Positions 34,601 to 45,452 of a DNA stretch of 64,000 nucleotides are shown piece by piece; position 1 is the first letter of the stretch; each line of letters opens with the position of its first letter. The stretch is from Cryptomeria japonica (Eukaryota > Streptophyta > Pinopsida > Cupressales > Cupressaceae). The stretch spans positions 480,867,657 to 480,931,656 of the forward strand of contig NC_081412.1 in the NCBI RefSeq assembly GCF_030272615.1, given 5' to 3'. The notes beneath the pieces were generated by a model. The model was not told the DNA's origin. It did not search any database and saw nothing but the letters and a program-made list of their open reading frames with translations. The position numbers and the translations under genes are program-made.

Positions 34601-37600
34601 AAAATAATAATAATGTAAAATCATCAATTAAATACAAATTCATGAAATAAACATCAATATAAATCTCTAATAATAATAATTCACACATTAATATCAAATA
34701 TTAATGCCATCCATTAATTTAATTTAATACTAAATAAACTATATAAACCGACTAATTATTACTTAATAAATAATCGCAAATTCACAAGGCAACCTGAGAT
34801 AAGGTTGAACAACATACCACATGACGTAGACTAACGACTCAAGCCAAGACACTAATTGACAAGGGTATCAACTTCAGCCTAAAGTATGAGAGGGAAACAC
34901 ATGCCATCTTCGACAACTTGCCATTGGGATAAGACATGCTCAGACTTGTGAGACCAGGTGGAGTCGATCTCTGGTATTTACAATCCTGCATCCATCACTA
35001 AAACACAATACAACATATGTATGATACATATACATCATAAATGATCAGGCAAGTGATAGAGAATCACAATGCCATATCATGCTTGCAATGAGTGGTATGC
35101 CATCGTCCCTACCACAAAGACACTAGAAGACAGTCACAATCATCAACTCAATCATCATCATAATTATGAAATAGGGTTAGCATAATCAAGATAACATCAC
35201 AACCTCATAAGCAATATAATCCATACATGAATAGTGAGTGCATAAGCCTGATCAACATATTAGTCTAGGACATAACTTCATCCACATAAATCATAATGAA
35301 TCCACTAATATCAAAGACACTATCAGAGCACAAATTTAAAAGTGTTTATCACATTCTCTCATAAAGGATGAGTTAGGGAGGGGCACTACAATGACTCTCC
35401 TGTACCGGTGTGCCTGTGTATATAGGAGAAATGTATGTGTGTTTTCTCAGTGATACAGTTGCAAGTACCGAGCATTGACTCCACCTGAACCTTCAGGTCT
35501 GAGCGTGCTCTATGACCCAATAGTAAAGTGGAAAACTAGAGTTATCAGTCAGACCCTTGACGTGACCATACGGGAACAAGATCCTTGCCAGGTATCCTTG
35601 TACTTTGGTTGTTCGGTCATGTCAGTGTTAGTCTTGTTGGCCCTTTGTGTTTGTTAGTCACAGTTCATTACTCTTGTGTTTAGTTTGATGTTTATCCTAT
35701 AGTATTAGTGAGAAAGTATTAATATTAATATATTTATGGTAATTGTATATAAATGATTAATTAATTAATGAAATTGAAATTGCGCAATATTATATTAAGA
35801 TAATTGCATTAGCTAAGTGATTTAATCTATTCTACCCTTTTTGAAAATAATTATTTAAAAGGGAATTAGATATTTATTATAGGATTTTATTGTGCTCATG
35901 AAAAATTAATTTAAAAAGGTAATTAGTATTTATTTGTTTCAAAATTCAAAATTTGGATTTGTGGGGGGAGTTACAAAAAAATCAATAAATTATAGGAATT
36001 AATTAGAGGAATCTTGGATGCGTTTTGTATGGGGAGTTACTTTTTGGAAAAAATATATCTTTTGTTTTTTGGGAAATTGAAGGGGGAGAAATCCTTGTTT
36101 TTCCCGTGAAGAATTTATTTATGGATATGGGGTTTTGAAAATGAATTTGGGGAAAATATAGTTTTGAAAAGAAGAAATTGGGGAAATTTGATAATAGAAT
36201 ACAAAGGGAAGGGTTTTGGAAGATTTTGCTTGAAACTTTCTGCATTAAAGCTTTCTGGATTTGTGCCTTGCGTATCGTTGGTGAAGCTGTGGATTTCTTT
36301 GGGGATTATTGCTTCTACCTTAGTGTTTGATTCCCAAATAGTGTAAAGAGGTAGGGTTTCAGATTCTTTTCTCTTTTATGTGAAAATTTGTTGCATTAGT
36401 TCCTCAAAGGACTTGAGTTCTTTCTACCCCCCGAGTGTGTGGTGTAGGAGCACCTGGGATCTCATTATTGATCACAAGTTGTCTTGTGATGGTTTTTTTT
36501 TGTTTTGATGTAATAAGGTCCTATGGACCATTTCATGTTGTTTCTAGTCATATGTAATCATTTCTTTCAAGATTGTATGGTTTTGACTCCATTCAGGTCT
36601 TGTAGTCCTACTAGGTCCTGATTGGGTCAACCTTGGTCAAACCATTCCAAGGGGGTCATAAATGGTTGTAGATGATATTTTTGGTCTATTTAGGTCCATT
36701 TTGATATGGACAAGTGATTAGGTGTGAGTTTTGAGTCATGTTGGCTTTTTGAGCAAAAGTTGTCAAATTGCTCAAAAGTTGCATTAACAATGCAACTTTT
36801 ACAATTTTTGTGTTAAATTGAATCCCAATGGCTAAATAATTCAAAAGGTGGTTAAAATTGGTTTGAATGATGTAAAATTATTTAAGTATGCCTCCCCTTG
36901 GTCGAGGAAAGGTTGTTGGTGCTTTTGATGGTGAAAATTCAATAAAATAACTCCGATTTCTACTATTTTCCACATTTTTATTAGAATAGTCAATTATGTA
37001 CGGATTGTATGGCTTCCCCATGACCCAAACGTGAAAAAATTGGAGAGAGGGGAGAGTTATATTTCATTTCCCTTTTTTTTGGTCTCAATCCATTAAGTTT
37101 AGAGGGAGATATTGTATTTTTTCCCAAAATAGTCCAGAAACCCTCCTTACATAGGGTTTGGGCACAAAAGTCCACATAACTCCCATGTCCGCCATGGGAA
37201 AATTTTGATTTTTGGTGAAATGTTAATTTTTTGTATGTACTTTCATATTCATTTAGTTTCATGGTAGAATAAGGAGTTGGCAAGAAGTTATTTGATGCCC
37301 TATGCCTGACATCTTCATGTGGCAGACCTAGAAATGTGGTTTTGAGGTTGTAAAAGTGAACCAGTCAAAAAAATTGACCCCTTGAATGCTTTAAAAGTTG
37401 GAGAATGTCTTGTAGAGTTTGAATACACATGTTGGTGTCCTGGGTTGAGAGTTGGAGTGATCTATGTTGTGAATCCTTGTGTGGAGGGCTAATTTGGCAA
37501 CCTAAAAACCTTGTCAACCTTGGGATAGTCATATAAGCCACCATAAAAAAATGTCAAAAGTACTTTGTGATGCCTTGTTCTATAGAAAAAAAATTTTTTT

Positions 37601-38148
37601 GATTCCCTTGAAGTGTCCCAAGTGGCCGTTGTTCTGATTGAGTGTCAAACCCCATTGGCAGGCCTAATTCTAGTAGCTCGGGTAGGTGCAAGCTTGCATT
37701 TCTTGCTTTTTAAAACTTGTCAAAGCAATCCAAGTTGTTTCTGGGGTGTCATAGGTGTCCCAAACATGTTCAAGTCATTGGTTGCACAAATTGAAGTGGT
37801 TAAGGCTTTGTTGTCATAAGATGTGCCTTATCTTGTCAAATAGGAGCTCGGGTGTAACAAGGGTTGAAAGGTTTGAAAACTAGCTATTAACCCATGGAGT
37901 TGTGAGAAGTGTTTTGTATCTTCATTGTACCTCTGCATCAGTTTTTCTTGTGGCATAATTCATATCCATATCCATTTCATCCCTATTTACACTAACATTC
38001 ACATATTACCTCATATTATTCTTAATTTCACCCTCATTCACACTTGCCCCCATATGTTTCCTACATAATTTGAAATTATCATTTACCCCTAAGGTTCCAT
38101 TCTAAGTGGCTCAATTTTTTCTCTAATCCAATCTTGTGCACCCAAGAA
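34601..38148. other. Unassigned DNA, possibly old LTR sequence
   Basis: No coding family is recognised. Frames at 35475-35657, 36003-36245, 36990-37283 and 37613-37819 show no family features. At about 35377-35391 the sequence GGAGGGGCACTACA reads on the minus strand as TGTAGTGCCCCTCCC, like the start of the gypsy LTR at 5869 (TGTAGTACCCCTACC), so an LTR boundary may lie there. The stretch ends at the target site of the copia element. Confidence 0.4.
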
Positions 38149-38153
38149 TGAAC

Positions 38154-39640
38154 TGTTGGCATTATGTGAATCGATATGAGGACATAATGACATTGTATGT
38201 TGTCATTGATGTCAATATGCTGAAGATGTGAGAACCGACATATGTGAGAACCGGTATAACACTGTGAACCGACATTTGTGCCAAAGTGAAGCGGTGTGTT
38301 TGTTCAAGGTGAACCGACATATGGTTATGGGAACCGGCACATGGAAGCATTGTATGACTACCAGTTGGTAGTCTCAACTTCAGGGTTTCTAGTTGAAGTG
38401 CTTCAAGCCTGTGTGGCTCAACCGATGATTTTGTGTGATAAGTTAGAATTGTAACAAAGAACAGATCATGCTGCCATGTCAGCCTTGTACATGTGAAGGA
38501 TCTTGCATGAAGGAGATTGTTCCTATCTACCTCGGGAATATGCAAAGTATGTAAACGGTGATAACATGTGATGGGTTATCAGTCGCTATGAAATCGATGG
38601 AAAATGGATGATGGAGAATGTCTTGAGATTGGATCAAGACTGTTGCATTTAATGCAGTGTGTTCAATGGTCAAGATTGAACCATTTGAATTCCTTAACCT
38701 AATAGGTTTAGGGTTTAGGGTTTATGCTATCAACCTATTTGTTTTCCTATAAGGTCGATGTTGTGATTCTTTCTGATGTTGTTGGAAAAAGTTGTGTGTG
38801 TGTATCCAAGAGAAGGGATACGTGATTCTTGCCAGACCAGAGGAGAGAAGTGATACCTACAGAGTGTAAGTGCAGAAGGTGAGGAGGAGCTTAAGCGGAT
38901 CTGCATTGGCATTGAGTGTTGTTACCAGATCATTGTAATACCTATTGATCTCTAGCCACTTCAACAGTTGAGAAATCCCTTAACAGGGTAGCTTTAACCG
39001 ACTTACTATAAATCCTTTAACAGGGTGACTCAAAACCATTGAGTTCTTGAAATCCTCTAACAAGGTAGCCTTTAACAGGGTTTAACCCTTAACCGGGTAT
39101 TCTAGCCATCCCTTAACCGGGTGATCCCTAACAAGATCGGTTCCTAACAGAACCTATTGTATCAGTCTTTAACCTGACAAGGCTCCTAACAAAGTGGACT
39201 TCTAAAGAGTTCAAAAACAAGCTTGTGGGTATTCATCCCCACCGTGGTTTTTCTCAGTTGGGTTTCCACGTGAAAAATATGTGTGTCACGTGTGATGTCT
39301 TCTTCATGTGATGCTTTGTTGTTTTCTGTCAAGCAATGAATCATGTTGATCTAGTTGCTTATATGTATATCTTTGATGGTAGATTACTTGTTCATGCATA
39401 AGGGTGAAATGGAAATGAAGTGTCAGAGTATATGAGAAGATAGGTGTCAATCGGTTTATGCTTGTCTCAGTTATTTTGGGTTTTGCTGGTTGTACTCTGT
39501 TTTAGGACCGATGTTACTGTTTGTCTGTCAATGCACAATGTCTGCTGACAAATCGGTTTAAGAGTGTGTTTTTGTCTGTATTGATTCACCCCCCCCTCTC
39601 AGTACCGGTTTGGTACTATCTGTTCATCATTGAGTTATCA
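38154..39640 (+). repeat. 5' LTR of the copia element (1487 bp)
   Basis: Starts TGTTGGCATTATGTG and ends CATTGAGTTATCA. CCTATAAGGTCGATG near 38749 is a possible TATA region. A ladder of CCTTTAACAGGGT words lies at 38977-39122, and a C run near 39590. Confidence 0.95.
38977..39122 (+). repeat. Ladder of CCYTTAACMGGGT motifs in the copia LTR
   Basis: Six 13-bp copies start at 38977, 39013, 39053, 39069, 39086 and 39110, with weaker ones to about 39190. The 3' LTR has the same ladder near 44786-44931, and the left copia LTR has a related one at about 1800-1990. Confidence 0.85.
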
Positions 39641-39642
39641 AT

Positions 39643-39653
39643 TGGTATCAGAG
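39643..39653 (+). promoter_or_regulatory. Primer-binding site of the copia element
   Basis: TGGTATCAGAG starts two bases after the LTR end and matches plant initiator tRNA-Met sites in 11 bases. Confidence 0.9.
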
Positions 39654-39711
39654 TGTCCTCTAGGTCCTTTGTGTTATAAGCTTAACCGCTTGAGGTAAAG
39701 ATCCCAGTCTA

Positions 39712-42700
39712 ATGATGAAGAGGGATGGTCCAAAGTTTAACAGGGAAAATTTCAGTATATGGAAAGACAGAATGAAGATATACATAAGAAGAATGGGTGC
39801 TTAACACTAGAGCTATGTTGAGAATGCCTATGTTGCCCCTACCAGTACTCTCACCGATGACCAAAAGAGAGAGATGCAGGAGAATGGGCAAGTCATGGAA
39901 GCCCTAATTAGTAGTTTATCTGACGTTGAATTTATTGATGTCCAAGATAAGGTAAATCCCAAAGAAGTATGGGATACTCTTGAAAATATCTATGGTGGTG
40001 ATGAGCATGTAAAACAGGCTAAGGAAGAAAGCCTTAGAGGGAAGTTTGAAGACATGCGGATGTTTGAAGGTGAGACCATTCAAGAGTATGGAATAAGAAT
40101 CAAAACTATTGTTGGTGATATCAAGAGTGCAGGTGGTAAAATGGAAGATTCCACTGTGGTAAGAAAAGTCATGAGATCCCTATTGCCAGTCTATGCAATA
40201 AGGGTTGCTACTATTTAGGAGCTGAGATCAATAGACAAGACTAAGGTATCCTTAGACTCTATCATTGCAGAGTTGACAGCCTATGAGATAAATATTTTTG
40301 ATGGCAGTGTTCAAAAGACTGAATTAGCTTTTAAAGCTTCTGTTGTACCATCCAGAAAAGGAAAAGAAGCTAGCACTAGTGGTGAACCAAGACAGAGTAG
40401 AGAAATGGATGATGAGGAGATTCTGATGGCATTTGAAGCTCTCCTTGCCAGGAAACTTCCTAAAGGAACCAACAAATACAGAGGTAAGCTACCTTTGAAA
40501 TGCTTTTCTTGTAACCAGATATGACATATTGTTGTAAACTATCCTAATGGTGACAACAAGGACAAACCGGAAAGGTTCAAGAAATTCAAAGGAGGAAACT
40601 AGAGAAACTGTTTTGTGGTAGTTGATGAAGGTGTCACAGATGAGGAATCAGAGGATGAAGAAAATGAAGATATTGTGTTTGTTGCTGTCAAGGAAGATGT
40701 GTCAGACAAGAAGGCTCTTGTCTCCCGGTTTGATAATTCCAATGAGTGGATCATTGATAGTGGATGTTCTCACCATATGACTGGTGATCAGAGCAAGTTT
40801 CTATCCTTGGAAGAGTATGATGGTGGTGTGGTTCGCTTTGGTAATGATGCACCATGCATGGTCACAGACAGAGGGTCCATCTCACTGAATGGAAAGAGTA
40901 GTGCTGACAATGTGTATTGGGTTGATGGTCTCAGACACAATCTTCTAAGTGTTGCCTTACGGAATGACAGTGGTCTCACTCTGGAATTCAAGAATGGAGT
41001 GTGCAGAATCAAAGGAATGAATGGTGAATTGGTGGCCATCGGCATGCAGACCAAAGCTAACATATTTCAGCTAAATGAAAATATAAGTACATGTCTTATG
41101 GCTAAATTTGATGATAGTTGGATATGGCATAGGAGACTCTACCATGTAAACTTTGATAACATTGTGAAGGCTAGTAAGATCAAGGCAGTTAGAGGGTTGT
41201 CAGTGCTAAACAAACTAGATAACACCTTGTGTAGAGAGTGTCAATTGGGGAAAATGTCTTCCTCAACCTTTAAAGGTAAATCTTTCACTGCTGACAATTT
41301 GCTTGATCTTGTGCATACTGATTTGTGTGGTCCTATGAAAACTAGGAGTGTGCAGGGTGATAGGTACTTCATGATTCTCACTAATGACTACTCAAGAATG
41401 ATGTGGGTCACATTCTTGAAAGATAAGTTTGAAGCTTTTGTAAAGTTCAAAGCTTTCAGAGCATTAGTGGAGAAGGAAAGCGGTAAGAGGATCAAGTGCC
41501 TAAGAACTGATCAAGGAGGGGAATTCACTTCTGGTGAATTCAACAAGTACTGTGAAGAACATGGCATCAAGAGGCAACTGTCTGCCCCCTGAACTCCATA
41601 GCAGAATGGCCTAGCAGAGAGGAATAACCAAACTGTGGTTGAAGCAACTAAAACCATGTTGATTCAAGGAAAGGTAGTTCACACCTTTTGGAGAGAAGCG
41701 GTGAGCACTGCAGTCTATACAATGAACCAGGTACTCATCAAGAAAGGTAAGGATAAAACTCCTTATGAGTATTGGACCGGTAAGACACCTGTGGTTAGCT
41801 ACTTTAGAGTGTTTGGTAGAAAATGTTACATCAAGAGGAGTGAACACCAGAGCAAATTTGATGTGAAATGTGATGAGGGAATATTCCTAGGATATTCCAC
41901 CAAGAGCAAAGCTCTCAAGTGTTTCAACAATAGGACTCGGAGAATTATGAAAAGCATCAATCTAAGAGTTGATGAAACCTCTGAGAAAAATGAGGAAACC
42001 GGTAGTGAGCAAGTGGTAAATGAACCGGTTGTAACCTTCTGGGAACCAGTTGTTAGCCAGCCAAGTACCAGTAATAGTGTTCCTACACCGGTAGATGTAG
42101 ATGCTGATACTGATGGAGATGAGGATGAAGAAGAAAAGCAAGAGGAATCCATCAAGACCATTCCTTGGTATGTCAAGATGAATCATGATCCTAAGCAGAT
42201 CATAGGAGATAAGGATGCAGGAATCCTTACAAGAAGAAAGGTCAGAGAAAACTCATGTATGATCTCTGAATTTGAGCCTAAATCATTCAAAGAGGCACAT
42301 AAAGATGAAGACTGGATCAAGGCAATGGAAGAGGAACTTGACCAGATAGAGAAAAATGGTACATGGTCTTTGGTACCCAGACCGAAGCATAAAAATGTCA
42401 TTGGTACCAAATGGGTTTTCAGAATTAAGCTGAATGAGGATGGCACAGTGATTAGGAACAAAGCCAGATTGGTGTGCAAAGGCTATGCTCAAGAAGAAGG
42501 AGAAGACTATGGAGAAACCTTTGCTCCTGTAGCCAGATTGGAAGGAGTTCGTATGCTTCTTGCATATGCAACTTTTAAAGGTTTCAAAGTATATCAAATG
42601 GATGTAAAATTTGCATTCCTAAATGGTGTACTTGAAGAGGAGGTGTATATAGAGCAACCAGATGGGTTTTCCCTATCTGAAGATAGTGACATGGTATGTA

Positions 42701-43809
42701 GGCTACATAAAGCCTTATATGGTCTAAAGCAGGCACCTAGAGCATGGTATGAACGTCTGCATTCCCATTTTGTGAAGATTGGATTTGAGAGAACAAGTGA
42801 AGATAGCAATATCTACTTGAAGTTTGAAGGAGATCAGACCCTGATCTGTGAGGTATTTGTTGATGACATTATTTTTGGTGGAGATGACAAGATGAGTCAT
42901 GAGTTTGCAGATGAGATGAAGAAAGAGTTTGAGATGTCACTCATAGGGGAGATTAAGTTCTTCATTGGACTGCAGATCCAACAGATGAAAGATGGAATCT
43001 TTATCACTCAGTCCAAGTATGTCAAAGAGGTGTTGAAGACCTTTGGCATGGAAGATAGCAAACCGGTTGGTACTCCAATGGTGACCGGTTGTAAACTATC
43101 CAAAGAAGATGACTCAGCATTAGTTGATGAGAAGGAATACTGATCAATGATTGGTAAGTTGCATTATGTAGTGCATAGCAGACCGGATATTGCACATGCA
43201 GTTGGCATTACTGCAAGATTCCAGAAAAGCCCAAGAGAATCCCACTTGGTTGCAGTCAAGCAGATTCTTAGGTATCTGAAGGGAACTGTTGACTATGGAT
43301 TGTGGTATCCATATAGCAAGGATTTCAACTTGAAAGTATACACAGATGTTGATTGTGCAAGCAATATAGATGACCGGAAAAGCACAACCGGTGGTGCATT
43401 CTTTCTCAGTGGTAGACTGGTCTCATGGATGAGTAAGAAGCAGAGTTGTATCTCACAGTCTACAATGGAAGCAGAGTATGTTGCAGCTTTCATGAATTGC
43501 ACTCAGTCAATTTGGATGAAGCATGTGTTAAATGACTTGAAAGTTCTTGTATCTGAACTGGTAAGTATATTTTGTGACAATACTAGTGCAATTATTATCT
43601 CCAAGAATCCAGTTTTACATTCTAGAACCAAGCACTTTGAGCTTAAGTATCATTTCTTGAGGGAAAAGGTTTAGAACAAAGAGATTGCACTGGAACATGT
43701 TTCCAGTAAGGAGCAGTTATCAGAAATATTCACCAAGCCTCTCCCAAAGGCTACATTTATGTACTTAAGAGGTGAATTAGGGGTCTTGCCCCTTCAGGAG
43801 GTAAACTAA
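39712..43809 (+). pseudogene. Copia Gag-Pol polyprotein with nine in-frame stops
   Basis: One frame runs from ATG 39712 (MMKRDGPKFNRENFSIWKDR) to TAA 43807. Stops interrupt it at 39802, 39808, 40216, 40522, 40600, 41590, 41599, 43141 and 43672, yet no frameshift occurs over 4.1 kb. Domains in order are Gag with a damaged zinc knuckle (CFSCNQI, stop inside), protease DSGCSHHMTG near 40756, integrase zinc region (HRRLYH to CRECQLGK) and D,D,E core (HTDLCGP, LRTDQGGEF), RT ([14 protein letters not shown], catalytic FVDD 42856-42867) and RNase H (YTDVDCASNIDDRKSTTG, FCDNTSAI). It is inactive as it stands. The preserved frame indicates decay by point change only. Confidence 0.97.
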
Positions 43810-44001
43810 AGGTATATGCTCCACATCAGTTGGGTATTGCATAGTCAAATTTTTCTTCAGGATTGATGTGTTGAAGGATGCTACTCCTCAGGGGGAGCAA
43901 CATAATGGATCAGGGAAGCTTGTGCCTCCACTTTGGCATTGTTGTCAAAGGGGGAGAAGATGTGAAGCAGAGAGATATCTTTGTATAGTGCCATCAATGC
44001 C

Positions 44002-44012
44002 AAAGGGGGAGA
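44002..44012 (+). promoter_or_regulatory. Polypurine tract of the copia element
   Basis: AAAGGGGGAGA, one base before the 3' LTR. A second purine stretch, CAAAGGGGGAGAAGA, lies near 43945 and is shared with the left copia element. Confidence 0.9.
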
Positions 44013-44013
44013 T

Positions 44014-45447
44014 TGTTGGCATTATGTGAACCAGTATGAGGACATAATGACATTGTATGTTGTCATTGATGTCAATATGCTAAAGAGGTGAGAACCGACA
44101 TATGTGAGAACTGGTATAACACTGTGAACCGACATTTGTGCCAAAGTGAAGCGGTGTGTTTGTTCAAGGTGAACTGACATATGGTTATAGGAACCAGCAC
44201 ATGGAAGCGTTGTATGACTACCGGTTGAAGTGCTTCAAGCCTGTGTGGCTCAACTGAAGACTTTGTGTGATGAGCTAGCATTGTAACGAAGAACAGATCA
44301 TGCTGCCACGTCAGCCTTGTGCGAGTGAAGGATCTTGCATGAAGGAGATTGTTCCTATCTACCTCGGGAATATGTGAAGTTGGTTATCAGCCGCTATGAA
44401 ATCGGTGGAAAATGGACGATGCAGAATATCTTGAGATTGGATCAAGACTGTTGCATTTAATACAGTGTGTTCAATGGTCAGGATTGAACCGTTTGAATTC
44501 CTTAACCTAACAGGTTTACGGTTTAGGGTTTATGCTACCAACCTATCTGTTTTCCTATAAGGTCGATGTTGTGATTCTTTCTGATGTTGTTGGAAAAAGT
44601 TGTGTGTGTGTATCCAAGAGAAGGGATACGTGATTCTTGCCAGACCAGAGGAGAGAAGTGATACCTACAGAGTGTAAGTGCAGAAGGTGAGGAGGAGCTT
44701 AAGCGGATCTGCATTGGCATTGAGTGTTGTTACCAGATCATTGTAATACCTGTTGATCTCTAGCCACTTCAACAGTTGAGAAATCCCTTAACAGGGTAGC
44801 TTTAACCGACTTACTATAAATCCTTTAACAGGGTGACTCAAAACCATTAAGTTCTTGAAATCCTCTAACAAGGTAGCCTTTAACAGGGTTTAACCCTTAA
44901 CCGGGTATTCTAGCCATCCCTTAACCGGGTGATCCCTAACAAGATCGGTTCCTAACAGAACCTATTGTATCAGTCTTTAACCTGACAAGGCTCCTAACAA
45001 AGTGGACTTCTAAAGAGTTCAAAAACAAGCTTGTGGGTATTCATCCCCACTGTGATTTTTCCCAGTTGGATTTCCACTTGAAAAATATGTGTGTCATGTG
45101 TGATGTCTCCTTCATGTGATGCTTTGTTGTTTACTGTCAAGCGGTGAATCATGTTGATCTAGTTGCTTATATGCATATCTTTGATGGTAGATTACTTGTT
45201 CATGCATAAGGGTGAAATGGAAATGAAGTGTCAGAGTATATGAGACGATAGGTGTCAACCGGTTTATGCTTGTCTCAGTTATTCTGGGTTTTGTCAGTTG
45301 TACTCTGTTTTAGGACCGGTGTTACTGTTTGTCTATCAATGCATAGTGTCTGCTGACAAACTGGTTTAAGAGTGTGTTTTTGTCTGTACTGATTCACCCC
45401 CCCTCCCAGTACCGGTTTGGTACTTTCCGTTCATCATTGAGTTATCA
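44014..45447 (+). repeat. 3' LTR of the copia element (1434 bp)
   Basis: Matches the 5' LTR along its length apart from a 28-bp deletion near 44224 and a deletion of about 24 bp near 44380, which account for the 53-bp difference. It ends TTATCA and is followed by the TSD TGAAC. Confidence 0.95.
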
Positions 45448-45452
45448 TGAAC

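Larger units (their letters stand above)
38154..45447 (+). mobile_element. Complete Ty1/copia element (7294 bp)
   Basis: A 5' LTR (38154-39640), primer site, one gag-pol frame, polypurine tract and 3' LTR (44014-45447) are all present. A perfect 5-bp TSD TGAAC lies at 38149-38153 and 45448-45452. The LTRs differ by scattered substitutions, mostly C/T and G/A, and by two deletions in the 3' LTR (28 bp and about 24 bp). This shows moderate age. Protein order is protease, integrase, reverse transcriptase, RNase H, which defines copia. Confidence 0.97.

Noticed and set aside
28957-34602. Plus-strand frames across the LINE (for example 31078-31515 and 32167-32721)
   Set aside because: They are antisense shadows of ORF1 and ORF2, which show clear endonuclease and RT motifs on the minus strand.
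35377-35391. Minus-strand gypsy LTR start TGTAGTGCCCCTCCC
   Set aside because: The terminus is suggestive, but no primer site, purine tract, second end or TSD could be placed, so it is not listed as an element.
36425-36460. GTAGGAGCACC near 36440 as another start of the short LTR family (TGATGTAGGAGCACC)
   Set aside because: Only about 11 bases match, and the following sequence differs. No matching end or TSD was found.
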